Positions 32,914-41,005 of a stretch of DNA of 42,890 bases are shown here, piece by piece. The notes beneath the pieces were generated by a model. It ran no database searches, was not told the origin of the DNA, and was given only the letters and a program-made list of their open reading frames with translations. This stretch comes from QQUD01 sp039029915. GTDB lineage: Bacteria > Chloroflexota > Anaerolineae > Promineifilales > Promineifilaceae. Position 1 is the first letter of the stretch, and every line of letters begins with the position of its first letter. Made by a program: the position numbers and the translations under genes. The DNA lies in assembly GCA_039029915.1 (NCBI GenBank), contig JBCCFD010000008.1, forward strand, positions 1 to 42,890, given 5' to 3'.

Positions 32914-35343
32914 TTATTCTTGATCAAGCTGCCGTCTTGCTGCATGGATAAGCTGACCCGTTTGAGCATTGGTGCCTGATGCGGGCGGGACGGGGATTGG
33001 CTCAGTTTCAAAGGGGAGTGCCCCTTCAACGGGTGGCAAAAGAGCCACGTTGAGCACTTCACTTAAATGACCGGCAGGTATTAACTCAAGAGTGCCTCGA
33101 ATACTATGCGGCAGGTCGGGAATATCTTTAGCGTTATCTTTGGGCATAATTACCGTTTTGATGCCCGCCCGGTGTGCCGCAATTGCTTTTGATTTGAGTC
33201 CGCCAATGGCAAGAACTTTGCCGCGCAGGGTGACTTCGCCCGTCATTGCGACATCACGTCGCACGGGGCGTCGCGTGAAGGCAGAAATAACGGCCGTTGC
33301 CATCGTAATGCCAGCGCTCGGACCATCTTTTGGCGTCGCACCATCGGGAACGTGGATATGAATATTGGTTTTGTCGAAAATGGCGGGATCTAACCCTAAC
33401 GAACGGGCATGAACCCGAGCATAGGTAAGAGCAGCTTGGGCAGATTCTCGCATGACGTCGCCAAGTGAGCCGGTGAGTGTAATACGGCCGTTGCCTTCAC
33501 TCAAACTGACCTCAATGGCAAGCGTATCACCACCAAAGCTATTGACAGCTAAGCCCGTGACCACGCCAATTTCATCTAGCTCCTCAGCCAAACCGTATTG
33601 GAATTTCTCAGGGCCTAAATAGTCAACCACATCATCTGTGATAACTTCAAACGGGCCGGGTGCGCCACCCGCCACTTTTACCGCGATCTTACGCACAACT
33701 TTGCCAATGATGCGTTCTAAACTGCGCACGCCCGATTCGCGCGTATAGTGGCGAATCATAAACTCCAAGACAGATGGTTCGAGGATGACATGCTCATCGT
33801 GGATGCCGTTTCCATCTTTTTGCTTTCGTAAAAGATACTGCTGAGCAATACAAACCTTTTCTTCTTCGATGTAACCCGGCATCGTAATTGTTTCCATCCG
33901 GTCTAATAAAGGAAGAGGGATTGTATTTAGTTGATTAGAGGTCGTGATAAAAATAACCTGACTTAAATCAAAGGGTACTTCTAAATAATGGTCGGTAAAG
34001 GTGTCATTTTGCTCTGGGTCTAAAACTTCTAGCAGGGCTGATGCTGGGTCGCCTCGCCAATCAGATCCAACTTTGTCAATTTCATCGAGTACAATAATTG
34101 GGTTACTTGAACCAGAATCACGCAGGGCGCGAATGATACGACCAGGGATGGCGCCAATGTAGGTGCGTCGATGGCCGCGAATTTCGGCCTCATCACGCAC
34201 GCCACCTAAGCTAATGCGCACCACTTTGCGCCCCATTGCCCGAGCAACAGAAGTCGCGATAGAGGTTTTACCAACCCCTGGAGGGCCGTAAAGATTGATG
34301 ATGGCCCCGCGCATCTTGTTGCCAGCCAGCTTGCGCACGGCCACATATTCCACGATGCGATCCTTGACTTCTTCTAACCCGTAATGGTCTTCATCTAGCA
34401 CCTGGCGAACATGCTCAATGTCCAGTAAATCTTCTGTAATATTATTCCACGGTAAATCGGTGAGCCATTCTAAGTAAGTGCGAATGACGCCAGCTTCAGC
34501 GGATTGTGGTCCCTGATACTCTAACCGTTTAAGCTCCTTATTAGCGCGTGCCAGTACCTTTTCAGGCATTTGCGCCTCAGCGATTTTGCGACCGAGCTCA
34601 TCAGCACTGCTTTCAGAATCGTCGCCTAGCTCTTTGCGAATGGCGCGCATTTGCTCACGAAGCAAATACTCACGCTGGGCTTTGTCAGCCCCATCGCGGG
34701 CATCCTGCTGAATTTTGTTTCGAATTTCAGTGATGCGTAATTCTTTGGCCAGATGATTGGTAATCAATTCCAAACGAGCTTCGCCGTCTAAACAGGTAAT
34801 TAGTTCGATTTCAACCTCAATTGGAATATTGATTAAGGTGGCGATGTAATCAGCTAATTGGCCACAGCTCTTTTTGGAGCGTGTGTTGGCCATAATTTGC
34901 TGATTGGCTTCCCCTAAGGCTTCAGCATACTGCTCTAAATAAGCAATTGCTTTAATAATTCGGGAAGAGTCTGAGTTATCAGTTAGATTTTCTAAGTAGG
35001 AAAATGTGCCTTTTAGATATGGTTCCGTGTCGGTTAGCTCGTTGATTTTGACGCGGTGATGGAGTTCTACCAGCATTTGAACGCCCATATGGGGAGCGCG
35101 TAATACATCTCGCACGGTGGCTAGAATACCGACTGGTGCAAGATCCTTCAGCTTGGGTAGCTCGACTTCAGAATCGTATTGAATGGTGATCAAAACACGG
35201 CCGTTTTTATCAACTGCGTCTTGCGCTGCCGCCAGTGATCGTCTTCGTCCTATGGAAATGGTGGTGGTGGCTCCTGGGAAAACTGCTCCCCCGCGCAATG
35301 GAACGACAGGGATTGGTGTATCTGTTATCGTTTCATTATTCAT
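32914..35343 (-). CDS. lon: ATP-dependent protease Lon
   Basis: Cytosolic AAA+ serine protease for damaged and regulatory proteins. The 809-residue product has the N-terminal substrate domain (PIPVVPLRGGAVFPG), Walker A GPPGVGKT (353-360), Walker B VLDEID (418-423) and sensor regions. The protease domain has PKDGPSAG with catalytic Ser676, and Lys719 in GGLKSK. AGAGG lies before the ATG on the minus strand. It appears to be a single-gene unit, with repeats and hairpins in its upstream region and a terminator after it. Confidence 0.97.
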   Translation of the reverse strand: MNNETITDTPIPVVPLRGGAVFPGATTTISIGRRRSLAAAQDAVDKNGRVLITIQYDSEVELPKLKDLAPVGILATVRDVLRAPHMGVQMLVELHHRVKINELTDTEPYLKGTFSYLENLTDNSDSSRIIKAIAYLEQYAEALGEANQQIMANTRSKKSCGQLADYIATLINIPIEVEIELITCLDGEARLELITNHLAKELRITEIRNKIQQDARDGADKAQREYLLREQMRAIRKELGDDSESSADELGRKIAEAQMPEKVLARANKELKRLEYQGPQSAEAGVIRTYLEWLTDLPWNNITEDLLDIEHVRQVLDEDHYGLEEVKDRIVEYVAVRKLAGNKMRGAIINLYGPPGVGKTSIATSVARAMGRKVVRISLGGVRDEAEIRGHRRTYIGAIPGRIIRALRDSGSSNPIIVLDEIDKVGSDWRGDPASALLEVLDPEQNDTFTDHYLEVPFDLSQVIFITTSNQLNTIPLPLLDRMETITMPGYIEEEKVCIAQQYLLRKQKDGNGIHDEHVILEPSVLEFMIRHYTRESGVRSLERIIGKVVRKIAVKVAGGAPGPFEVITDDVVDYLGPEKFQYGLAEELDEIGVVTGLAVNSFGGDTLAIEVSLSEGNGRITLTGSLGDVMRESAQAALTYARVHARSLGLDPAIFDKTNIHIHVPDGATPKDGPSAGITMATAVISAFTRRPVRRDVAMTGEVTLRGKVLAIGGLKSKAIAAHRAGIKTVIMPKDNAKDIPDLPHSIRGTLELIPAGHLSEVLNVALLPPVEGALPFETEPIPVPPASGTNAQTGQLIHAARRQLDQE

Positions 35344-35470
35344 TTGCTTGCCTCTTTGTTGCGTGGCATATTGTTATAGGCTCTCTGCAATTTGTGTTCT
35401 TATGGTCGCTTTCTTGGAACTTGTTTGTGAATTATTGAACACGTGTTGGCTCACTTTTCATCTTACGGAT

Positions 35471-35519
35471 TTTACATTAAACCTAAAATTACATTCAACC
35501 ACACAAATTACATCAAACC
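35471..35519 (-). promoter_or_regulatory. Three direct repeats upstream of lon
   Basis: TTTACATTAAACC (35471-35483), ATTACATTCAACC (35488-35500) and ATTACATCAAACC (35507-35519) repeat at 17- and 19-base intervals. On the minus strand this is GGTTKRATGTAA, 128-176 bases upstream of the lon ATG. They could be operator sites for lon regulation (inference). They do not match a known heat-shock operator that I recognise. Confidence 0.5.
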
Positions 35520-35528
35520 AGCCTGAGT

Positions 35529-35667
35529 GAGAAGCAAAAGCTTATAAAAAATAAATAATCATTTGCTTCTCTGAGAAGTAAACCGTTTTGAGCTTCGGGT
35601 TCTCCGAAAACTATTTGCGGTTTACTTCAAGTTCCGTCTCACCGATACAGCGTTTTACTGACGGAAC
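35529..35667. other. Cluster of three hairpins between lon and the GNAT gene
   Basis: Consecutive perfect stems: GAGAAGCAAA/TTTGCTTCTC (35529-35571); GAAGTAAACCG/CGGTTTACTTC (35575-35628), which encloses a smaller TTCGG/CCGAA stem; and GTTCCGTC/GACGGAAC (35631-35667). There are no T-runs typical of terminators. Together with the direct repeats this accounts for much of the 426-base gap 35344-35769; the rest is AT-rich with no gene seen. Confidence 0.6.
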
Positions 35668-35769
35668 CGATTGTCTACCGATAAGTTTATTGATAATGGT
35701 AATACGCTTGCAATATGAAGAATAGTATCGTTTTTTATAAGGAAAATCTCAATAGTGCTAGGGTAGAAT

Positions 35770-36243
35770 TTACGGATTTTTCGCTAGCGCATTGGTCCTT
35801 AGAGACATGATTGCTAATTTGATGGGGGTGGATGACAGTTTTTGAGCAAATTGGGCCATTTTAAAGATGCGCTTGAAAAAGGGAGGAAGATCGTCAACGG
35901 CCGTTTCTTGCTTAAAGCCAAACTGCTCATAGAAAACCTTGAGCTTAGATTCACACATCAAATAAACAGGGGGAGGTTGTTGGGCCAATAAGCTTTCGAT
36001 GATGAGGCGCGCCAAGCCTTGCTTTCGATGAGAAGAAACTACCGCGATTGAGGCTAATTCAATCGAGCCATCCCGACGAGGTTTAAGTTGACCTGTGGCC
36101 AGTAAACGGCCGTTGTCATCCTTAATCACCACAAAGTTCTGCCACTTTAGCCCAAAAGGATTAATGCGCACCGCGCGGATGAGCTGACGAATTGACTTTT
36201 GGTCTTCTGCTACGGCAGGGATGACGGTGTATGCTGGCCCCAT
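35770..36243 (-). CDS. GNAT-family N-acetyltransferase
   Basis: Acetyl-CoA-dependent acyltransferase; the substrate is not predictable. The 157-residue product has the motif A region IELASIAVVSSHRKQGLARLIIESLL with the R/QxxGxA-type pyrophosphate loop, and a C-terminal FYEQFGFKQE motif. The ATG follows the stop of the YtfJ-like gene directly, so it is the last gene of a three-gene minus-strand operon. Two AACGGCCGTT copies lie at 35896 and 36105. Confidence 0.88.
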   Translation of the reverse strand: MGPAYTVIPAVAEDQKSIRQLIRAVRINPFGLKWQNFVVIKDDNGRLLATGQLKPRRDGSIELASIAVVSSHRKQGLARLIIESLLAQQPPPVYLMCESKLKVFYEQFGFKQETAVDDLPPFFKRIFKMAQFAQKLSSTPIKLAIMSLRTNALAKNP

Positions 36244-36636
36244 TTACTGGTTGGACACTTTTTTCATCCGCAGCCACGCCAGAAAAATACTGCCAATGGT
36301 GGCAATCATGGCGATGCCCACCTTGGTGACATCAAACAGAGATTCCTGACGAACCCCGTTGGGGCCAATTTGGATTAAGGCAACGGGTCGGCTCATGCTA
36401 AATCCGCCGCCCCCGCCGCCGTGGCCACCGTTTTCTGGGGCGCCGCCGCTGCCAAACCCTGCTCCGAGGCTGGTTGTTACTTCTGAAACGATGATGGCCG
36501 TATGCCCGTGTTCGGAGACAGGCTGGCTAACCCCTGCATCGGCCTGAGCTACATCGGTTAGCTTTTCAATTAAGTCGAGCGTTTCTTTTTGTGATTGTAT
36601 GTCGCGGGTAAACATGGTTAGGTCTTGGTCGCTCAT
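36244..36636 (-). CDS. YtfJ/GerW-like protein with C-terminal membrane anchor
   Basis: The 130-residue protein resembles the YtfJ/GerW family (studied in spore formers), with an N-terminal helix (LDLIEKLTDVAQADAGVSQPV), HTAIIVSEVTTSLGAGFGSG, a Gly-rich loop (GGHGGGGGGFSMSRPVALI) and QESLFDVTKV. A single C-terminal membrane helix and basic end (WLRMKKVSNQ) follow. The frame opens at 36690, but GGAGGAG just before the ATG at 36636 fixes the start. It overlaps the upstream small gene by four bases (ATGA), so the two are translationally coupled. Its role outside sporulation is unknown. Confidence 0.78.
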   Translation of the reverse strand: MSDQDLTMFTRDIQSQKETLDLIEKLTDVAQADAGVSQPVSEHGHTAIIVSEVTTSLGAGFGSGGAPENGGHGGGGGGFSMSRPVALIQIGPNGVRQESLFDVTKVGIAMIATIGSIFLAWLRMKKVSNQ

Positions 36637-36884
36637 TTGCTCCTCCATTTTGTAAGCATCGTCAAAAGAAATCCAATCACCATCAGGCATATAATGACCA
36701 TGCGCGTGACATCATAAATTGGCATTCGTTCCCCGGTGTCGAGACTGTAAACGGCCGTTGGTGTCTGGTAGGACAATCCGCCAAGAGGCGTTGGGATAAA
36801 CAGCTGTTTTGATTCAACTTGGATGCTGTGTGTGCTGGTTGTTATGGGTGCTGATCTAATCGTTCGAAATAAAAATTGACTCAT
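36633..36884 (-). CDS. Small membrane protein related to the C-terminal part of its neighbour
   Basis: Unrecognised family by itself. The 83-residue protein has a C-terminal membrane helix and basic tail. Its end, PIYDVTRMVIICLMVIGFLL, resembles the neighbouring SLFDVTKVGIAMIATIGSIFL in pattern: [IL][YF]DVT, hydrophobic helix, Lys/Arg tail. The central VYSLDTGERM could match the QIGPNGVRQE strand. It therefore looks like a shortened paralogue lacking the Gly-rich part. It starts the operon; no Shine-Dalgarno is seen. An AACGGCCGTT lies at 36750 (PTAVYS). Confidence 0.72.
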   Translation of the reverse strand: MSQFLFRTIRSAPITTSTHSIQVESKQLFIPTPLGGLSYQTPTAVYSLDTGERMPIYDVTRMVIICLMVIGFLLTMLTKWRSK

Positions 36885-36929
36885 CGGTAAATTTCACCAA
36901 ATATCTAGTAGTCCGCCAAAGATCTTTTG

Positions 36930-37091
36930 CAAGGTTTAACGATGACGAGGACTACATGAAGGTGCACCAAACTTACCCGTCAAACCTTGTTTGGTGCACC
37001 ATTAGTAATCAATCAGGTCAGAAACGTGAAATTTAGTCGGTGCAAAACAAAATGCATCTTGAAAAAGAAAGATTAAATTTTTGGTTTGCAC
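36930..37091. promoter_or_regulatory. Interleaved inverted repeats between divergent genes
   Basis: CAAGGTTT (36930-36937) pairs with AAACCTTG (36982-36989). GGTGCACCAAA (36961-36971) pairs with TTTGGTGCACC (36990-37000). The arms are interleaved, so the stems are mutually exclusive or form a pseudoknot. A third pair GTGCAAA/TTTGCAC spans 37040-37046 and 37085-37091 and shares the GTGCA core. The whole lies in the 335-base gap between the small membrane protein gene (minus) and the nuclease gene (plus); the rest of the gap shows nothing recognisable. Confidence 0.55.
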
Positions 37092-37219
37092 ATAACCCCT
37101 TTCCACTTCATTAAAAGTTGCCTTATTTCAAGTTCTCATTCAAAATGAGTTTACCAGATGAAGGGGAATCGTGCTGAATTATTTGCTTAACGATTTCTAA
37201 AAATTAAAGGGAAAATATT

Positions 37220-39700
37220 GTGAAGAAGTTTCTCGCGATTTTTGCTGTGCTTGGCTTGATTTTGTGCCAAACGGCCGTTTTTGCTCAGCTTGATTATGAA
37301 GGCGTCTTGCTCATTTCTGAGGTAGGGTACGATACACTTGGAGACGATAGTCAGGAAGAATGGTTTGAAATTGTGAACAGCAGTGAGCTTGCACTGTCTT
37401 TGGATGATATTCGGGTGGGGGATGAGGAGAAAAGCGGAGGGAATGAGGGCATGCTGCGTTTTCCCGAAGGGATGATCATTCAACCTCAGCAGGCGATTAT
37501 TATTGCCCAAACGGCAGCTGGATTTAGAGCTATCTACGGATTTAACCCGAATTTTGAAGTGATGGAAAGCGATACGGCCGTTCCCAATATGCGCCGGTCT
37601 TTGCTTTGGTCGACGGGTGAGCTTGCCTTGGGTAACGATGGGGATGAATTGCTGCTGCTGCAAGGCCCAAAAATTATTGATGCTATCAATTACGAAGATC
37701 GCACCACCTTTTTTGCCCCCGCTATTAGCGAAGCGTTTCGGGGCCAATCGATTGAAAGACACCCAGCAAATTGTGATACGAACAGTGCGGCCGACTGGCA
37801 AACGGCCGTTTCCCCGACGCCCGGCTTTGTGGTTTTTGAAACGACCTGCCAAGCCCCCATTAATCCTGCGCTGCTTGAGCGTTTGCCAACCATCAGTGAA
37901 ATTCAAGGAGATGGCGAGCGCTCACCCCTTGAGAATCAAATTGTGACGTTTCGGGGCGTTGTGACGGGTTTCCATGCGGATACCAACGCCTCAGGCATTA
38001 CTTTTTATACGCTCTTTGTGCAGGATTTAGTGGGATTTGAAGATGGTGATGCTAATACGTCAGACGGGCTGGCAATCTTTTTAGGGCGACAGGCGCCCAT
38101 TTATCAACTTGGTGACCAGCTGCGCATCAGCGGTCAGGTCACGGAGTTCTTCGGTCTGACCGAAATTGATGATCAAAATTTGCAAATGTGGCTTGAAGCG
38201 TCTGACCAATCATTGCCTGAGCCCATCGAAATTGGTAGCTTGATGACAGAGTCTTTGGAACCGTTGGAAGGGATGCGCGTGCGCATCTCAGAAGGAAGCA
38301 TCGCAGCTCCCCACTTTCGGGGCTGTGGTTTTTTTGTGCATCTGACCGAATCGGAGAAATTGTTTGAAAGGGGGGATGAAGATGGGGTGGTTTTACGGCC
38401 GTTTCCCATTCTTAACCACCAAGAGGAAAGCTGTGCGCCCCTGCCGCCGCTTAAATTTGGGGATGATGTTCAAGCAGTAGTTGGTCCGTTAACCCACCAC
38501 TTTAATCAGTTCAAGATAGTTATTCAGGCAGATCATTATCCTGATGTAGAAATCCACCCTTTGCCCACAATCAATCCCGTTCGGCAGATGAATCAAGGTG
38601 AAATCACCGTCGCCACCTTTAACTTGCTCAACCACTTTGACCATGTAGACGATACGGGAACCAGCGCCGAGCCTGTCATTTCAATGGCAGAGATTGACAT
38701 TCGAGAAAGGAAGATAGGGTATGCCATTGCCCATTGGCTGAACTGCCCTACGGTTATTGCCATTCAGGAAGTGGAAAATGAAGCGCTGCTTTTGCGACTG
38801 GCTGAAAAATTGGCACCAGATTGCCGATTTTTATACGCGGTGGCTCACGAAGAGTCAGCCGATAGCCGAGGTATTGATGTCGCCTTCATGGTGAATCCAA
38901 ATCAGGTGGAAATCGTTTCAGAACAGTTGCTCAGAATCTGTTGGCCTGTCATGACGGAGGTTGCCGATCCGCTTCTTGAGTGTTCTGAAAATCAGTACCC
39001 ATTGTTTTCAAGACCGCCTTTGGTGATTGAAACAACAATTGATGACGTAACCTATCTGTTTGTTAGTAATCATTTTAAGTCGAAGCGAGGCGGCGAAGCG
39101 GAAACGGCCGTTCAGCGGCGCGCCCAAGCTGGATTTTTAAATCAGTGGGTGGGGGAACAGCTTGCCCAAAACCCAGATGCCAATATCGTAGTGATGGGTG
39201 ATTTTAACGATTTTGAACGGTCCGGCACGATGGCGAGCCTAATGGCAAATGAGTTTCTGACCAATGCCCTGCTGACCATTCCCAATGAGGAACGATACTC
39301 CCTTTCGTTTGGCGGCGTGTATCAACTGATTGATGGCATTTTGCTTTCGCCAAATCTGGTTGAAACGGTCGTTGAGGCTCAAATACTTCATGTGAACGCC
39401 GATTTTCCGTTCCAATTTGAAACGGCCGTTTCTGACGAGCAGCTGCCGTTTCGCAGCTCAGATCATGATTTGCCAATCGTGTGGCTCAAGCGCATTGAAA
39501 ATGCACCTGAACCAACCGCTGTGCCTACTGAGATTGTAAGAGTCGAAACGGCCGTTGCGCCTCAGCCAAGCCCTGTGCCAATTGCCCCAAGTCAGCCTGA
39601 GGAGCCTGCTTTATGGCCGTATGTTCTACCTGCTTTTGGAGGCGTACTTTTCGCGATCTTAGGCTTCGCTATTTACCGCCGAATAAACCAAACAAATTAA
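37220..39700 (+). CDS. Secreted, membrane-anchored lamin-tail / extracellular nuclease protein (ExeM-like)
   Basis: The 826-residue protein starts at GTG after AAAGGG. It has a signal peptide (residues 1-22, ending AVFA). A lamin-tail domain follows at about 26-200 (LLISEVGYDTLGDDSQEEWFEIVNSS). An OB-like region typical of ExeM/NucH nucleases comes next (TISEIQGDGERSPLENQIVTFRGVVTG). Residues 461-758 are an endonuclease/exonuclease/phosphatase domain (ATFNLLNHF, IQEVEN with Glu517, SNHFKSKRGG, GDFND 660-664, SSDHD 746-750). A Pro-rich linker and a membrane helix (about 800-820) end the protein. It probably degrades extracellular DNA at the cell surface (inference). Five exact AACGGCCGTT copies lie within it. 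Confidence 0.9.
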   Translation: MKKFLAIFAVLGLILCQTAVFAQLDYEGVLLISEVGYDTLGDDSQEEWFEIVNSSELALSLDDIRVGDEEKSGGNEGMLRFPEGMIIQPQQAIIIAQTAAGFRAIYGFNPNFEVMESDTAVPNMRRSLLWSTGELALGNDGDELLLLQGPKIIDAINYEDRTTFFAPAISEAFRGQSIERHPANCDTNSAADWQTAVSPTPGFVVFETTCQAPINPALLERLPTISEIQGDGERSPLENQIVTFRGVVTGFHADTNASGITFYTLFVQDLVGFEDGDANTSDGLAIFLGRQAPIYQLGDQLRISGQVTEFFGLTEIDDQNLQMWLEASDQSLPEPIEIGSLMTESLEPLEGMRVRISEGSIAAPHFRGCGFFVHLTESEKLFERGDEDGVVLRPFPILNHQEESCAPLPPLKFGDDVQAVVGPLTHHFNQFKIVIQADHYPDVEIHPLPTINPVRQMNQGEITVATFNLLNHFDHVDDTGTSAEPVISMAEIDIRERKIGYAIAHWLNCPTVIAIQEVENEALLLRLAEKLAPDCRFLYAVAHEESADSRGIDVAFMVNPNQVEIVSEQLLRICWPVMTEVADPLLECSENQYPLFSRPPLVIETTIDDVTYLFVSNHFKSKRGGEAETAVQRRAQAGFLNQWVGEQLAQNPDANIVVMGDFNDFERSGTMASLMANEFLTNALLTIPNEERYSLSFGGVYQLIDGILLSPNLVETVVEAQILHVNADFPFQFETAVSDEQLPFRSSDHDLPIVWLKRIENAPEPTAVPTEIVRVETAVAPQPSPVPIAPSQPEEPALWPYVLPAFGGVLFAILGFAIYRRINQTN

Positions 39701-39709
39701 TGAGTATAG

Positions 39710-39786
39710 GACTTACGCAAATAGCGGTCACTGAGCCTGTCGAAGTGACTTTCTTAACCCTTCGACAGGCTCAGGGTGCGTAAGTC
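39710..39786. repeat. Nested palindromic element
   Basis: The outer arms GACTTACGCA (39710-39719) and TGCGTAAGTC (39777-39786) are a perfect 10-bp pair. The inner arms CTGAGCCTGTCGAAG (39731-39745) and CTTCGACAGGCTCAG (39760-39774) are a perfect 15-bp pair. The outer words resemble ends of small insertion-type elements, and the inner palindrome is a word widely seen in bacterial intergenic repeats. It lies just after the nuclease gene and may serve as a terminator, though no T-run follows. Confidence 0.75.
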
Positions 39787-39853
39787 ATGGAGTAGAAGGC
39801 TGTTTCTCACCAACACAAACATCTAAAAATACTCAAAATTAGCGTTTATATCG

Positions 39854-39929
39854 TTAGTATTCCGTTACAAAAGAAAATCAAACTTCTTCCAGAGAAGGAA
39901 TACTTAAAAACTTTGGTAACAAAGTATTA
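39854..39929. repeat. 77-bp-family intergenic repeat, copy C
   Basis: Starts TTAGTATTCCGTTACA and ends CTTTGGTAACAAAGTATTA, with an internal CTTCCAGAGAAGGAATACTT hairpin. The orientation is the same as copies A and B. Together with the nested palindrome it fills most of the gap 39701-39973; a CCTGAGCTTG word follows at 39931. Confidence 0.8.
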
Positions 39930-39973
39930 GCCTGAGCTTGAAATAGTGATGTCTGACCTTGGTAGTGAATGAG

Positions 39974-40957
39974 ATGACGCTGATTAATTTTTTAGTTGAC
40001 CTAATTTTAGTGCTAATTTTGCCATTCTTTGCCCTTGTTTTTGTGGTGATTTTGCTACATGGAATTATTCGCGGGCTGATGTTTATCTTTGGTTTGCTCA
40101 ATAATCATCGGGGCGCTGGCTCGACCGACATGAACCTAAATCTTGAACAGCGGCGTGATGATTTATTTTTTGCCCTAAATCATAGTCGTCATGGCCTGCT
40201 TTGGTGGGGAGGCGTCAACGCCATTTTCTTCTTCACTATGATCTTGGCGATTTTGTTTGGCCAAATTGTTCATTTGACATTGGGAATCAATCTGGCTTTG
40301 TGGATCAGCGTATCCATTTCTGTTCTCGGCATTGGGGTTGGCTTGTCTTGGGTGCAGTCTTACTATTTTAACGAGGAGCTTTTTTGGCTGCGCTGGCTGG
40401 CGGTTACTTTGCCAGCTATTCCGATTTCAATGATTGGGCGCTTTTGGGTTGTTGAGGGGATTTTATTCATTCGTGATCCGCTCTCAATCATCGCCATGAC
40501 AAACACGCTCGCCATTCTTTATTTGCTCGCCAGCCTGCTTGTGATTGAATGGTTTGGTGTTTACGGCCGTGACTATAAAAACGGCCGTTGGGTATACGGC
40601 ATAATTCTTAGCGCAGGGGTTTGGTTTTTGTTTGCACACTTGGAGCTATGGGGCTTTGGAATCTTTCTTTGCTGGGGGGTTCTCAGTTTTATGGTCACCA
40701 TTCAACAGCCTCACAATATGAAATACGTTAAATCGTTTTTATCAACACTGCCTAATTTACTATTTATTGTTGTGGTTATTTTTAGTGCCAACTATCTCAT
40801 AAGCCTGCCATTGAACGAGGCGCTACCCTACTGGTGGCTGTACGCTGGCTTATTTGGGATTATTCCAGGGTCGATTAGCGGTCTGATTTTAATTTATTTC
40901 TGGCAAATTAGGCGGGTTCGGTTTCAGAAATTTTTACGCGACCTTCATGCAAATTGA
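39974..40957 (+). CDS. Polytopic membrane protein of unknown function
   Basis: Not recognised. The product has 327 residues from the ATG at 39974; TTG 39959 and GTG 39965 are also in frame, and no start has a clear Shine-Dalgarno. There are about eight to ten hydrophobic segments with short loops and a basic C terminus (RRVRFQKFLRDLHAN). A hydrophilic loop (NLEQRRDDLFFALNHSRH) follows the first hydrophobic hairpin. No transporter or enzyme signature was seen. One AACGGCCGTT at 40580 encodes NGR in a loop. Confidence 0.8.
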   Translation: MTLINFLVDLILVLILPFFALVFVVILLHGIIRGLMFIFGLLNNHRGAGSTDMNLNLEQRRDDLFFALNHSRHGLLWWGGVNAIFFFTMILAILFGQIVHLTLGINLALWISVSISVLGIGVGLSWVQSYYFNEELFWLRWLAVTLPAIPISMIGRFWVVEGILFIRDPLSIIAMTNTLAILYLLASLLVIEWFGVYGRDYKNGRWVYGIILSAGVWFLFAHLELWGFGIFLCWGVLSFMVTIQQPHNMKYVKSFLSTLPNLLFIVVVIFSANYLISLPLNEALPYWWLYAGLFGIIPGSISGLILIYFWQIRRVRFQKFLRDLHAN

Positions 40958-40968
40958 CAATTGGTTCA

Positions 40969-40998
40969 TTGACCTTCGTTAGATTAGCTCTGTACAAT
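40969..40998 (+). promoter_or_regulatory. Probable promoter giving a leaderless transcript
   Basis: TTGACC (40969-40974) and TACAAT (40993-40998) are separated by 18 bases. The next gene's ATG is only 7 bases after the -10, so transcription would begin at or within a base of the start codon. No Shine-Dalgarno is present. Confidence 0.6.
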
Positions 40999-41005
40999 TT
41001 AATGT

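Noticed and set aside
37187..37906. 239-residue minus-strand open frame
   Set aside because: It lies antisense to the signal-peptide and lamin-tail part of the nuclease gene, has no recognisable domain and no Shine-Dalgarno; the plus-strand protein is clearly real.
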